Positions 16,599 to 26,243 of a stretch of DNA of 64,000 nucleotides are shown here, in pieces; within the stretch, counting starts at the first letter, position 1, and each line of letters starts with the position of its first letter. The notes beneath the pieces are model-generated. The model did not search any database. It was given only the letters and a program-made list of their open reading frames with translations, and was not told the DNA's origin. Source of the stretch: Robiginitomaculum sp. (GTDB lineage: Bacteria; Pseudomonadota; Alphaproteobacteria; Caulobacterales; Maricaulaceae); contig JAJFFO010000001.1 of assembly GCA_021776615.1 (NCBI GenBank), positions 1 through 64,000 of the forward strand. The letters are read 5' to 3'. A program made the translations under genes and the position numbers.

Positions 16599-17963
16599 TC
16601 AAATAATCTTGGCGCACAGTGCGATAAGTTTGCTGCGCTCATTTTCCCAATTCAACTGTTTCGCCGCCAATAGTGAAGCGCGTTTGTACGTATCAATGCT
16701 TTGCTCATCAAGGCTGTTAATAGCCGCGGCAATATTTTGCACTGAAAGGCTTTCGATCAGAACACCGGTTTTGTGTTCGGCAATAATATCGGCCATATCT
16801 TCGCAATTGGATACGCAAAGGGCTAATCCGGCCATCATGTATTCGAACAATTTGTTCGGCAGCGCATATTGATTATGAACGGATGCATTATTGAGCGCCA
16901 TAATCCCGACATCTGCTTCGCGGGCTTTAGCAATCAGAGCATCAAACGGCACTGGCGGTTCGATATTAATTTCCACACTTGTAGATGTTCGCCCGGCCAT
17001 AACTTCGAGTTCTTGCGCATACCCTGCCCGCCCCTCTGGCCCGCGAATTATCAATCTGGCGCGTATTGTCCACAATGGCGTGCTTTGGATGAGTGCTTCC
17101 AACCCCCTGCCCGGCCCAACAACCCCTTGATACAAAAAAACCAAAGGCGCACCGCTCGGCCTAAATTTGGTTTTTTCAAACTGCGGAATATTGCGAATAC
17201 AAACCGGGCGTTGCGCCAACCCATAATGTTGATGAAGGGCATCACAAATACCCGGTGAGACAGCGGAAATTGCGTCGACTCTGGTTATGCATGCCCGTTC
17301 GACAGCCTTAACCAGAGGGCGTGCAAAACGCTTCCATTGTCGGTCATCGGCAAACTGATCAATGGCGTACTCATGGCTATCATAGAGTACGCGCCCGCCC
17401 TTTTCTTCACTCAATTTTAGCGCAATTGGCAGCATGTTCCAATCATTGGCAATCCACAAATCCGCTGTCTCAATTCCCTTTATGCCCGCTTCCAAAAAAG
17501 CGGCATATTTTGGCTCGTTTTTCCAATAGGCAACTTCATAGCGCTGCGGAAAAACCCGCAACCCCAGCCACAGCCATAGATAATGGAAGAGCCGCGCGGT
17601 GAGGCTCCCGTCGCGCCTCTTGATTTCCTCTGCCTTTCGAACAGCAAATGCAAGCCTTTGGCTTAATGGCCGCGCCAGTTTTCCCAAAATGACCAGCGCT
17701 TTAATAGATAGGGCTTTCTGGCCATTTTTGGCGGCTTCATGGCTACTGACCGAAGCATCAATTTCAGGTAATGCAATATGAATACAATGCCATGGCAATT
17801 GGCTCTCACGCGGTGTGCGCGGCGCGAGTCCTAATGTGCTCACATGCCAACCAGCTTCCATAAGCGTTTGCGCAAATTTACGAACCCGGGGATCACGCTC
17901 AATGACCGTGTCGCTCAACAGGACGACGCTTCTGCTTTTCGGTTTTTCTTCCTGCGTCGCCAT
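16599..17963 (-). CDS. glycosyltransferase family 4 (GT-B)
   Basis: A 454-residue retaining glycosyltransferase of the GT-B fold. The N-domain begins VVLLSDTVIERDPRVRKFAQTL. The middle contains ADLWIANDWNMLPIAL and VLYDSHEYAIDQF. The C-domain has FLYQGVVGPGRGLEALI and the donor-site run NKLFEYMMAGLALCVSN, with the two Glu of the EX7E-type motif partly kept. It belongs to the minus-strand glycan cluster and would extend a lipid-linked oligosaccharide in the cytoplasm. Donor sugar is unknown; the adjacent wbp genes supply one candidate, UDP-GlcNAc(3NAc)A. Confidence 0.88.
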   Translation of the reverse strand: MATQEEKPKSRSVVLLSDTVIERDPRVRKFAQTLMEAGWHVSTLGLAPRTPRESQLPWHCIHIALPEIDASVSSHEAAKNGQKALSIKALVILGKLARPLSQRLAFAVRKAEEIKRRDGSLTARLFHYLWLWLGLRVFPQRYEVAYWKNEPKYAAFLEAGIKGIETADLWIANDWNMLPIALKLSEEKGGRVLYDSHEYAIDQFADDRQWKRFARPLVKAVERACITRVDAISAVSPGICDALHQHYGLAQRPVCIRNIPQFEKTKFRPSGAPLVFLYQGVVGPGRGLEALIQSTPLWTIRARLIIRGPEGRAGYAQELEVMAGRTSTSVEINIEPPVPFDALIAKAREADVGIMALNNASVHNQYALPNKLFEYMMAGLALCVSNCEDMADIIAEHKTGVLIESLSVQNIAAAINSLDEQSIDTYKRASLLAAKQLNWENERSKLIALCAKII

Positions 17964-18076
17964 GAGTCCAAATAAAAGCCCTTATGAAGAGGGCCGATCA
18001 TAGTCAGCCCTTGGCAAATGAATACACTAGATTTTTGGGTATAAGCCAGCTTGCTAACTTTCTCGGCCCGATAGCC

Positions 18077-19234
18077 TCACCCCCCCATTTTTTTACCCAT
18101 CCTGGTTAAGATATCTTCTGCAATCTCATACTGGTTGGGCAATGGATTTTGCGGCGCTATTGGTGTGTCCTTGCCAGTCCCCACCATGCATTCCTCTGCC
18201 GTTTTGCTGCCGTTATAATCATTTGCCCACGCTGCGGTGGTAATCGCAATAATCGGCTTGTTTCGTGTGGCATATTCGGCGGCTTTGCCCGGCGGGGTAT
18301 CGGGAAACGGTGAAGCCGCCAATATCAGCCCCTGGGCGGCATTTTGCAAAGCGTGCGCCATCGGCATGGAGACCACACCGTGCCGGGTAATGGCATGGGC
18401 GCCGGCGCTGGCCGCAATGCATTTCTCCTCGGCTTGCGTTAATCGACCGGCGAGGTGCAAATGCAATTTGGGGTTTTTCGCCAGCGCTCTCGTAAAAACA
18501 TCTAAGGTTTGATTGATGTCGCATTCCGGGTCAGAGAGAGAGAAGCTGCCCGTATGCACCAAATTTAGCCGCTCATGATCCAGCATCACGGCTTCCACAT
18601 CGCTCTCAATGGCAAAGTGCGGCAAGGTAAAAACGCTGCCCCCCGCCCCTGCATAGCCGCCAATTTCCTTGTCGATGGCATCATTAACCACGCTGATAAG
18701 GTCGGCGGCCCCCAGCCAACGACGCGCAATCCGCCCTTCAACGAAATTGCGAAGGCGGTTTTTGCGCTGCGCGCGAAACGGCCTGACCAGCCAATGATCA
18801 CGAAAATCCGCATACCAGTAGCAGCCATATGCCGCTTTTAGGACATAACCGGCATGGTGAATGGATTCTGGTGGGCTTGTGGTGATTACCCAATCCGGTT
18901 TGAACGGTAATGCGGACTTAGCGGCAAGGACGGCGCGTTTCGTCCAACGGATATCCGGGTCCGGCCATAATAACCAATCACGCAACACCCCTCGCAACCC
19001 AAGCTTGGCGCGTGCGCCGGGCGCCGGGTCAGGCTGCACATGCGGCACCGCAACACCTTCCACGCCATCAGGCAAAGCTGGCGCGACCACAAACACCTTA
19101 CAACCAAGCGCGCTTAATGCTGTAGCTAAGTAATAGGGGCGGCGGGCACCGCCCGATATGTGCGGCGGAAAATGCCGCGCGAACAGCACGATTGATGGTC
19201 GTTCGTCATGCTCATCTTGCGGGCCATTGCTCAT
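18077..19234 (-). CDS. glycosyltransferase (GT-B, family 4-like)
   Basis: 385 residues. The N-terminus IVLFARHFPPHISGGARRPYYLATALSALG is a textbook GT4 acceptor-domain start. DWVITTSPPESIHHAGYVLK and WYADFRDHWL follow. The C-domain contains NLVHTGSFS, LHLHLAGRL and a donor-binding region around GKAAEYATRNKPIIAIT, where Glu corresponds to the conserved catalytic-loop acid. The conserved region is shorter than in the neighbouring enzyme. It lies between a GT4 gene and wbpA on the same strand, so it probably acts in the same glycan pathway. Confidence 0.83.
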   Translation of the reverse strand: MSNGPQDEHDERPSIVLFARHFPPHISGGARRPYYLATALSALGCKVFVVAPALPDGVEGVAVPHVQPDPAPGARAKLGLRGVLRDWLLWPDPDIRWTKRAVLAAKSALPFKPDWVITTSPPESIHHAGYVLKAAYGCYWYADFRDHWLVRPFRAQRKNRLRNFVEGRIARRWLGAADLISVVNDAIDKEIGGYAGAGGSVFTLPHFAIESDVEAVMLDHERLNLVHTGSFSLSDPECDINQTLDVFTRALAKNPKLHLHLAGRLTQAEEKCIAASAGAHAITRHGVVSMPMAHALQNAAQGLILAASPFPDTPPGKAAEYATRNKPIIAITTAAWANDYNGSKTAEECMVGTGKDTPIAPQNPLPNQYEIAEDILTRMGKKMGG

Positions 19235-19301
19235 AGCGCACCATAGGCTAATGCCGCCGGAAAGTTCAATTCACGTCCAAAACAAATTAGGCCAAAATAC
19301 G

Positions 19302-20660
19302 TTAAGCACGAACCACATTATCGGCCTTCACTCTAATGGCATTGCGCGTGTCGACTACGAGGCCTACCGACGCTAGCAGTGGCGTATAATCCACACCATC
19401 ATGATCAGTAGCGATCAGCGCCACATCAAATTTACCCAACGCCGCCTCGGTCCATTCAACCGAGCGCATGCCCTCGACCTCGGGATGCTCGCGAATGGAT
19501 GGGGCGACCGGGATATAGGGGTCATAGTATTCGACCTCCATGCCGCGCTCACGCAATTTATCGATAAGCTCAAGAGCCGGGCTTTCGCGCATATCGTCAA
19601 CATTCTTCTTATACGCCAACCCGACGACCAACGCCTTGGCACCCTTCATGGCCAGCCCAAGGTTTTCATTCATGGCTTCGGCCAAACGGTCAATAACATG
19701 GCCGGGCATGTTGGAATTAATTTCGCCTGCAAGTTCGATAAATCGGGTGTTCAAGCCGTAAGCACGAGCTTTCCACGTCAGATAAAAAGGATCAATGGGA
19801 ATGCAGTGGCCGCCAAGGCCGGGCCCCGGATAAAACGCCATATAGCCAAAAGGTTTGGTTTTGGCGGCCTCAATGACATCCCAGACGTCAATGTCCATAG
19901 CCTCATAAACCACTTTAAGCTCGTTCACCAAAGCGATGTTGACCGCACGAAAAATATTCTCGGTGAGCTTAACCGCTTCCGCCGTGCGCAAATTTGCCAC
20001 TGGCACAGTTGGCACAATAGCGCCGTACAACGCGCAGGCCATGGCCCGTTCCGCGTCGGAGGATGCGCCAACCACTTTTGGAATAGTAGAGGTTTCAAAC
20101 TCCGGGTTACCCGGGTCTTCACGCTCCGGCGAATAAGCGATGGCAAAATCAACACCCGCCCGCAAGCCGCTTTTCTCCAAAATCGGTAGCAACACTTCTT
20201 CGGAGGTGCCCGGATAAGTGGTGGATTCCAGCGCAACCATCTGACCCGATTGTACGTGTTTGGCAATATTCTCGGTGGTGGCGATAACGTAGGACAGGTC
20301 CGGTTCGCGGTGTTTTCCCAATGGGGTCGGCACACAAATCAAAATCGCATCAACGGTCTTTAATCCTTCAAAATCGGTGGTCGCCGAAAACTTGCCCGAG
20401 GCAAACATGGACTGGATGCGCGCATCCGAAATATGCTTGATGTAGGATTTCCCGCTTTCGAGGTGGGTAATTTTGCTATCATCAATATCAAAGCCCACAA
20501 CCGGCAGATTTTTGCGCACAAAGGCCTCGGCTAATGGCAAGCCAACATAACCCAAACCGACAATGCCAACGCGCAATTCCTGCGCTTCTACCTTGGCAAT
20601 AAACGCCTCACTTAACGCGGTTAGTGCCTTGTTTTCTTGATTTGGCTCAGACGTGCTCAT
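19302..20660 (-). CDS. wbpA: UDP-N-acetyl-D-glucosamine 6-dehydrogenase
   Basis: A 452-residue nucleotide-sugar dehydrogenase. The NAD-binding motif is VGIVGLGYVGLPLAEAF (around residues 33-49), and the catalytic cysteine lies in GGHCIPIDPFYL (near residue 281). The UDP-binding C-terminal domain contains ALVVGLAYKKNVDDMRESPA. The WbpA type oxidises UDP-GlcNAc to UDP-GlcNAcA. The UDP-GlcNAc preference is inferred from its position next to wbpE, wbpB and wbpD homologues, which form the rest of the known Pseudomonas/Bordetella pathway. It is 33 bases downstream of wbpE on the same strand. Confidence 0.87.
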   Translation of the reverse strand: MSTSEPNQENKALTALSEAFIAKVEAQELRVGIVGLGYVGLPLAEAFVRKNLPVVGFDIDDSKITHLESGKSYIKHISDARIQSMFASGKFSATTDFEGLKTVDAILICVPTPLGKHREPDLSYVIATTENIAKHVQSGQMVALESTTYPGTSEEVLLPILEKSGLRAGVDFAIAYSPEREDPGNPEFETSTIPKVVGASSDAERAMACALYGAIVPTVPVANLRTAEAVKLTENIFRAVNIALVNELKVVYEAMDIDVWDVIEAAKTKPFGYMAFYPGPGLGGHCIPIDPFYLTWKARAYGLNTRFIELAGEINSNMPGHVIDRLAEAMNENLGLAMKGAKALVVGLAYKKNVDDMRESPALELIDKLRERGMEVEYYDPYIPVAPSIREHPEVEGMRSVEWTEAALGKFDVALIATDHDGVDYTPLLASVGLVVDTRNAIRVKADNVVRA

Positions 20661-20693
20661 CTTACGGTCCTCATTGTTATTCCTGGGTCAGCT

Positions 20694-21821
20694 TCAGCGC
20701 TGGTTGAAACCGCGCACGGCCTGAATAATGGTGTCTTGCGTGCCCTCATCCAAATAGGGATGCATAGGCAAAGAGATAGCACGCAGCGCTTTGGCCTCGG
20801 AAACATTCAGGCCACCATCGCCAATCGGGAAATCCTTATAGGCGGTCTGCATATGCATTGGCTTTGGATAATATACCGCGCTGGGGACGCCTTTGGCTTT
20901 TAAATGGTCGGCCAAGCCATCTCGATTATCATGTTCAATGGTAAATTGCGCCCATGTTGAAATACCGCCCTCAATCACGGTTGGAACGCTGCCAACGCAA
21001 TCACGCAAAGCATCGCAATAGCGCGCGGCGACTACATTGCGGCGCTCAATCTCATCGGCAAAAATCGCCAATTTTTCGATCAAAATCGCCGCTTGCAATG
21101 TGTCTAATCGCGAATTCATACCAATGCGGATATTGTCGTATTTGTCGCCGCCTTTGCCGTGAACCCGCAAGGAGCGAATAATATCAGCGGTCACATCACA
21201 ATCGGTTAGCACCGCGCCGCCATCGCCATAACAGCCCAGTGGTTTGGCGGGAAAAAAGCTGGTCGTCGTCACATCTGCCCAATGCAAGGGATGCTTGCCG
21301 TCCAGCGTACCGCCAAAGCCCTGCGCCGAATCGGCGATAAGCTTCATGTCATATTTTTTGGCAATGGCCGAAACCGCCGGATAGTCGGCAGGCTGGCCAA
21401 ACAGGTCCACCGCAATAATAACCTTTGGCGTTAATTTGCCTTCGCGTTGAATTTTTTCAATGCTGGCCTCTAATTTGACCGGATCCATATTATAGGTGTC
21501 AGGCAAGATATCGACAAATACCGGCGTGGCACCATACCAGGGCACAATTTCGCCAGTGGCCGCGAAGGTAAAACTTGGGCAAAAAACCGCATCGCCTTCG
21601 CCAATGCCCCATGCCATAAGCGGTAGCGCCAAGGCATCGGTGCCATTGCCGCACCCCAAAGCATGCTTGGCATTGCCAAAATCCGCTAACGAACTTTCAA
21701 ATTCCTTGACTTGCGGCCCCATGATAAAGCGGCCTTCTTCCAACACCTTAGCGATGGCGGCGTTGATTTTATCGTCAAGGCGCGCCCGTTGCGCCTGCAA
21801 ATCAATAAATGCGATACCCAT
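20694..21821 (-). CDS. wbpE: DegT/DnrJ/EryC1/StrS aminotransferase, WbpE type
   Basis: A 375-residue PLP-dependent sugar aminotransferase. It has GCGNGTDALALPLMAWGIG, DSAQGFGG (Asp contacting the PLP pyridine) and the Schiff-base Lys in TTSFFPAKPLGCYGDGGA near residue 186. NSRLDTLQAAIL and the C-terminal active-site segment YYPKPMHMQ complete the family pattern. In the Wbp route it aminates the 3-keto sugar made by WbpB, using glutamate. Immediate neighbours wbpB and wbpA support that role. Other 3- or 4-keto sugars are possible from sequence alone. Confidence 0.87.
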   Translation of the reverse strand: MGIAFIDLQAQRARLDDKINAAIAKVLEEGRFIMGPQVKEFESSLADFGNAKHALGCGNGTDALALPLMAWGIGEGDAVFCPSFTFAATGEIVPWYGATPVFVDILPDTYNMDPVKLEASIEKIQREGKLTPKVIIAVDLFGQPADYPAVSAIAKKYDMKLIADSAQGFGGTLDGKHPLHWADVTTTSFFPAKPLGCYGDGGAVLTDCDVTADIIRSLRVHGKGGDKYDNIRIGMNSRLDTLQAAILIEKLAIFADEIERRNVVAARYCDALRDCVGSVPTVIEGGISTWAQFTIEHDNRDGLADHLKAKGVPSAVYYPKPMHMQTAYKDFPIGDGGLNVSEAKALRAISLPMHPYLDEGTQDTIIQAVRGFNQR

Positions 21822-21872
21822 TCGTCTTGTCCAACTTTTCTTGTATTGTGGTAATCGGTTAAATTCGTTTCG

Positions 21873-22841
21873 TCAGTCGCTGGCCATAAGCAAAGCGCGC
21901 AAAACTGCCAGTGCCTCTTTTGAATCTGTACGCGGCGCCGCGCGGTCACTGCAGCGCCTTAAAAAATGTTCGCATTCCTGACGCAGCGGTTCGGCGTCCA
22001 TATCATACGGCAAAGCCTCAGCTTCGGCTTTCACTGGCACCGGCTTGCCAGATTGATGATCAATGCTATGGCGAAAAAGCTGGAGTTTTTTGGCTTTATC
22101 GGCATTGGTGTCTTCAAACACGGCCATGGCTTTTGAGCCGACAACCACCAGCTTTTGTTCCTTAAACGGGTGTAACCAGGAGGCAAAAATATGCGCGCGA
22201 CCACCAGACGGGAAGGTCATATTGACCCGATATTCGTCTTTAATGCCGTCGGACACCCAGCCCGCGCCAGTGCCTTGCACTTGGTCCGGCTCTTCACCAA
22301 ACAACGCCAGCATCATCGAGAAATCATGCGGTGCCAAACTCCACAATGCGTTTTCTTCACGGCGGAAAATACCCATGCTGACACGATTGGAGTAGGCATA
22401 CCGTAGGTCACCCAGCAAGCCTTCTTTGACGGCCTTAAGTAAAGCTTCGAATGCCGGGTGGTATTGCAGCAAATGGCCAACCATGAGCACCCGTTCGCCC
22501 TGCGCCGCCGCATTGGCGATGGCATTGGCGTCATCAAGCTTTAGCGCCAGCGGTTTTTCCACATAAACATCTTTACCGGCATCAATAGCCTTTAATGCAA
22601 TTTGGGCATGCAGTTCTGCCGGTGCGGCAATTACCACAGCATTGATATTTGTTGACGCCAGCGCTTCTTCCAGCGTCAGCGCCAGAACATCATATTGCTG
22701 AGCAAATTTGGCTGCACATTGCGCATCATGGTCAACAACGGCAGCAAGGGCACCGAGTTGCGAAAAATTTCGTACCAGGTTTTTACCCCAATGCCCGCAA
22801 CCAATAACCGCCACGCGAACATCTTTAACATTGCACCGCAT
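21873..22841 (-). CDS. wbpB: Gfo/Idh/MocA-family dehydrogenase, WbpB type
   Basis: A 322-residue oxidoreductase. The N-terminal Rossmann domain starts VRVAVIGCGHWGKNLVRNF (residues about 8-26). The catalytic EKP motif (DVYVEKPLALK, near residue 96) and a MVGHLLQYHPAF stretch follow. The C-terminal domain is alpha/beta with a His-Asp pair in LAPHDFSMML. WbpB oxidises C3 of UDP-GlcNAcA in a coupled reaction with WbpE in which 2-oxoglutarate reoxidises the bound NADH. It sits between wbpE and wbpD on the minus strand. Confidence 0.86.
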   Translation of the reverse strand: MRCNVKDVRVAVIGCGHWGKNLVRNFSQLGALAAVVDHDAQCAAKFAQQYDVLALTLEEALASTNINAVVIAAPAELHAQIALKAIDAGKDVYVEKPLALKLDDANAIANAAAQGERVLMVGHLLQYHPAFEALLKAVKEGLLGDLRYAYSNRVSMGIFRREENALWSLAPHDFSMMLALFGEEPDQVQGTGAGWVSDGIKDEYRVNMTFPSGGRAHIFASWLHPFKEQKLVVVGSKAMAVFEDTNADKAKKLQLFRHSIDHQSGKPVPVKAEAEALPYDMDAEPLRQECEHFLRRCSDRAAPRTDSKEALAVLRALLMASD

Positions 22842-22940
22842 TTCTTGTCCCAGTCCAGATTACTCTTGGGGCCTTATAGCAGCGCAGTTTTGCGGGTAAA
22901 CCGCTATTGGCATACTTTAATGGTCACGTATTTTTTCAAT

Positions 22941-23510
22941 TCATGACGGTGAGCGAAGTATTCCCTTGTCGAGGGTGTAAACTTCTTTGGTACGTGGGCA
23001 AATCAGGTCATCACCCAATATCTCACCGCTCTTGCTGACCCAGCCTATTTGGCGCGCTGGCACCCCCGCCATAAGCGCGAAGGCAGGCACATCCTTGGTC
23101 ACCACAGCACCGGCGGCAATAAAGCAATATTCGCCCAATTCACGGCCACAAACGATGGTTGCGTTGGCGCCAATAGACGCACCGCGCCGCACAACCGTCT
23201 TAGCAAACTCTGCTTTGCGGTTCACATTGGCGCGCGGCGTCGTCACATTGGTAAATACACAAGAAGGCCCGCAAAACACGTCGTCCTCCAAGTGCACGCC
23301 CTTATACAGGCTGACATTGTTTTGGATTTTACAGCCATTGCCGATGGATACGTCAGGCCCGGCCATGACGTTTTGGCCTAAAGAACAGTTCTCGCCAATT
23401 CTGGTGCCGCCCAAGACATGGCAAAAATGCCAAATCGACGTGCCTGCGCCAATGGTTGCGCCATCGTCGACAAAGGACGAAGGGTGCACGAAATACGCAT
23501 TTGTTGTCAT
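22941..23510 (-). CDS. wbpD: left-handed beta-helix N-acetyltransferase, WbpD type
   Basis: A 189-residue hexapeptide-repeat acetyltransferase. Repeats of the [LIV]-G-x-x-x-x type (GATIGAGTSIWHFCHV, IGENCSLGQNV, IGNGCKIQNNV) form the beta-helix. The ASIGANATIVCG and VVTKDVPAFALMAGVPARQIGW segments are characteristic of WbpD/PglD-like UDP-3-amino-sugar acetyltransferases. It would acetylate the 3-amino group to give UDP-2,3-diacetamido-2,3-dideoxy-D-glucuronic acid. The ATG at 23510 is preferred to a GTG four codons upstream. It is the first gene of the minus-strand wbp set and is divergent from recQ. Confidence 0.85.
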   Translation of the reverse strand: MTTNAYFVHPSSFVDDGATIGAGTSIWHFCHVLGGTRIGENCSLGQNVMAGPDVSIGNGCKIQNNVSLYKGVHLEDDVFCGPSCVFTNVTTPRANVNRKAEFAKTVVRRGASIGANATIVCGRELGEYCFIAAGAVVTKDVPAFALMAGVPARQIGWVSKSGEILGDDLICPRTKEVYTLDKGILRSPS

Positions 23511-23623
23511 GTTGAAGCCCACAAAAATAGATTATGAAAAGCGAGGCATAGGTGCTATCGCACAAACTTTGCTTGTGCAATCGCACCATAACAAAAACTT
23601 GCCGACGATAGGATTATCGCTCT

Positions 23624-25459
23624 ATGGGAACAGCACGTACAGCTCAAATGCAACGCGCACAACACGTGCTCGATCAGGTGTTTGGCTATTCCGAATTTCG
23701 GCTCAATCAACAAAAGGTAATTGAATGCCTGCTGGCGGGGCTGGATGCATTGGTCTTAATGCCAACAGGCGGCGGCAAGTCGCTTTGTTATCAGATACCG
23801 GCTTTGGTGCTGGACGGCGTCTGCGTGGTGATCTCGCCATTGATCGCGTTGATGCAAGATCAGGTTAGCGCCCTTAGGCAACTCGGGGTGAAGGCTGCTT
23901 TTCTTAACTCCAGCCAAAGTCTGGACGAGCAGGACGCAGTCAAACGCGCACTTTCGGCTGGTGAGCTGGACCTGTTATATCTCTCGCCGGAAAGATTAAT
24001 GACCGGAGCAATGCTTCATATGTTGGAGCGCTGCAAGCTTGCGCTCTTTGCCATTGATGAAGCGCATTGTGTTTCGCAATGGGGGCACGATTTTCGAAAA
24101 GAGTACAAACAATTATCGGTGCTGCACCAGCGGTTTCCGGGCACGCCCCGCCTCGCCGTTACCGCCACCGCCGATGAACGCACTCGCGAGGAAATTGCCA
24201 ACGAGCTTAGCTTACAGAATGCGCAACGATTTATCTCCAGCTTTGATCGGCCAAACATCCGCTATGCGATCTCTGATGAAGGTAATGGACGCGAGCAGTT
24301 ATGGCAATTTGTGCATAATACCCACGCAGACAATAGCGGCATCATATATTGTATCAGCCGCAAAAAGGTCGATGAAACCGCGCAATGGCTGTGCAAAAAA
24401 GGCCGCGTGGCCTTGCCCTATCATGCCGGGATGGATTCGGGCATGCGTCAGCAAAACCAAAGCCGTTTTTTGCGCGAAGATGGTGTCATTATCGTCGCCA
24501 CTATCGCTTTTGGTATGGGGATTGATAAACCGGATGTGCGCTTTGTTGCGCATCTAAATTTGCCAAAATCTATTGAAAGCTATTATCAGGAAACCGGCCG
24601 TGCCGGGCGCGATGGTGAACCGGCCAGCGCGTGGATGCACTATGCCATGAGCGATGTGGTGATGCAGCGCAAATGGCTGGAACAATCAGATGGTGCAGAT
24701 ACCCACAAGCAGGTGCAACACCAGAAGCTGGATGCCTTGCTGGATTTGTGTGAAGCTACCCTTTGTCGTCGCCAGATATTACTTGGCTATTTTGGTGAAA
24801 CCCTGCGCGACCCATGCGGCAATTGTGATAACTGCCTGCATGCACCCGAAACATGGGATGCCACACACGAGGCGCAAATGGTCCTCTCGGCGATTTATCG
24901 GACCGGCCAGCGCTTTGGTGCTGTTTATGTAACAGACGTGCTGACTGGCAAACAGGATCAACGCATCACCACCAACCATCATGACCAATTACAAGTGTTT
25001 GGCATGGGCGAGAAGCACACGGCGATGCAATGGCGGTCCATATTGCGCCAGCTTATGGCCCGAAATCTGATTATTGCCGACCCGGATCAGCATAACGGCT
25101 TACGCCTGACCGCCTCAGCCCGCCCGATATTACGCGGCGAGCAACAAATTCTATTGCGCAAATTGAAAAGGCCCTCACCGAAAGCTCTAAAAGCCGCGAA
25201 AACCGCGAAAAACAGAGTGCCGGTTGATATACAGCCCGAAGACGCGGCCTTGTGGGATGCCCTTAGGGCCAAGCGCTCGGCCCTGGCCCGTGAGCAAGGT
25301 TTACCCCCTTATGTGATCTTCCATGACGCGACGTTGCGGCAACTGGCCCGCGACAAGCCGTCACGCCTGGAGGACCTGGATGCCATCACCGGCATTGGCG
25401 AAAAAAAGCGCGACCGGTATGGGAAAGCTTTCTTGGAGGTGATTGCCGCCTTTGCCTGA
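23624..25459 (+). CDS. recQ: ATP-dependent DNA helicase RecQ
   Basis: A 611-residue 3'-to-5' superfamily 2 helicase used in recombination and fork repair. Walker A is MPTGGGKSLCYQIPA (near residue 47) and motif II is the DEAH box in IDEAHCVSQWGHDFR, followed by the aromatic-rich loop. Motifs V and VI are GMGIDKPDVRFV and QETGRAGRDG. A four-cysteine zinc site follows (Cys in CRRQILLGYFG and CGNCDNC), then the winged helix. A C-terminal HRDC domain (DATLRQLARDKP, then DAITGIGEKKRDRYG) completes the standard RecQ architecture and length. A hairpin follows its stop. Confidence 0.96.
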   Translation: MGTARTAQMQRAQHVLDQVFGYSEFRLNQQKVIECLLAGLDALVLMPTGGGKSLCYQIPALVLDGVCVVISPLIALMQDQVSALRQLGVKAAFLNSSQSLDEQDAVKRALSAGELDLLYLSPERLMTGAMLHMLERCKLALFAIDEAHCVSQWGHDFRKEYKQLSVLHQRFPGTPRLAVTATADERTREEIANELSLQNAQRFISSFDRPNIRYAISDEGNGREQLWQFVHNTHADNSGIIYCISRKKVDETAQWLCKKGRVALPYHAGMDSGMRQQNQSRFLREDGVIIVATIAFGMGIDKPDVRFVAHLNLPKSIESYYQETGRAGRDGEPASAWMHYAMSDVVMQRKWLEQSDGADTHKQVQHQKLDALLDLCEATLCRRQILLGYFGETLRDPCGNCDNCLHAPETWDATHEAQMVLSAIYRTGQRFGAVYVTDVLTGKQDQRITTNHHDQLQVFGMGEKHTAMQWRSILRQLMARNLIIADPDQHNGLRLTASARPILRGEQQILLRKLKRPSPKALKAAKTAKNRVPVDIQPEDAALWDALRAKRSALAREQGLPPYVIFHDATLRQLARDKPSRLEDLDAITGIGEKKRDRYGKAFLEVIAAFA

Positions 25460-25489
25460 AGCGACAGGCGCGCTGTACCAGGCTGAATA

Positions 25490-25515
25490 AATGGGCGGGG
25501 TTTTGCCCGCCCATT
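25490..25515. terminator. hairpin between convergent recQ and an exported-protein gene
   Basis: A perfect 10-base inverted repeat, AATGGGCGGG and CCCGCCCATT, separated by six bases, lies 30 bases after the recQ stop and 11 bases beyond the end of the convergent downstream gene. It is well placed as a bidirectional terminator, although neither side has a long T-run. Confidence 0.55.
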
Positions 25516-25526
25516 ATCCATTTACT

Positions 25527-26081
25527 TTACAAGCCCAGTTCTTTTTTCATTTTATTGCGCATGGACCGCGGAGCGTCATCAATATCGTCAATAAATTCGC
25601 GGGCGTCTTTGGCTTTGGCCTCCATGACCGAAATAAAGGCATGGCCATCATGGGCGCGCACAAACACGTCACCTTCGCCGCTTTTTGACGTCACATTGAC
25701 CCGCGCCTCATCATCATCGTCGGAAGCATGGATAGAGATGTGTTTGAAGAAGGGCAGGGTAAAGGCGATATGCACATCATCTTCCTTAACCGAAAACGCG
25801 AAACCCTTCTGTTCTTCCTCTGCATCTTTGCCAAAATCCTTTTCAGCGCGCGCCAATGCCTTAAGGCCATCGGCGTCTTTCATCCACTGCGCATCATCAT
25901 CGTCAAACACCTCAATGGCGACGGTTTCGTCCGCACTGGTAATGACATAAATCGCACTTTCGGTGGCTTCATCGGCGATAACGTGAAGATTATAGCCATT
26001 TTCATGATCATGTTTCGGGCCAGCCAGCGCCGGCGCTGCCAGCGCAGCACTTATTCCCGTCAATAATAATAGTTTTCTCAT
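25527..26081 (-). CDS. uncharacterised exported acidic protein
   Basis: 184 residues with a clear Sec signal peptide: MRK, hydrophobic core LLLLTGISAALAAP and an ALA cleavage site near residue 20. The mature part is very acidic, with clusters DDDDAQ and DDDDEAR, and no recognised domain. The repeated strand-like pattern suggests a beta-rich periplasmic protein. Acidic clusters could bind cations, but that is speculation. The ATG at 26081 is chosen because GGAGCG precedes it and it puts the signal peptide at the N-terminus. It is a single-gene unit between two hairpins. Confidence 0.65.
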   Translation of the reverse strand: MRKLLLLTGISAALAAPALAGPKHDHENGYNLHVIADEATESAIYVITSADETVAIEVFDDDDAQWMKDADGLKALARAEKDFGKDAEEEQKGFAFSVKEDDVHIAFTLPFFKHISIHASDDDDEARVNVTSKSGEGDVFVRAHDGHAFISVMEAKAKDAREFIDDIDDAPRSMRNKMKKELGL

Positions 26082-26191
26082 CGAGCGCTCCAATTTATGG
26101 GTTGTTTGCCCATTTTCTAATTTACGCTCCCCAGCCCATATCGAATAACAATAAATTTTGGGTTTGGCAAGCCCAATAATTGCATAAAAAA

Positions 26192-26213
26192 GGGCGGCAC
26201 TAATGCACCGCCC
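26192..26213 (-). terminator. rho-independent terminator of the TorF-like porin gene
   Basis: On the minus strand a GGGCGG...CCGCCC stem with a 10-base loop is followed directly by six T residues (complement of the A-run at 26186-26191). It lies 30 bases after the stop of the upstream porin-like gene. Confidence 0.75.
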
Positions 26214-26243
26214 CCATATTTTGAGGTTAGCAACCGGTGCCCG

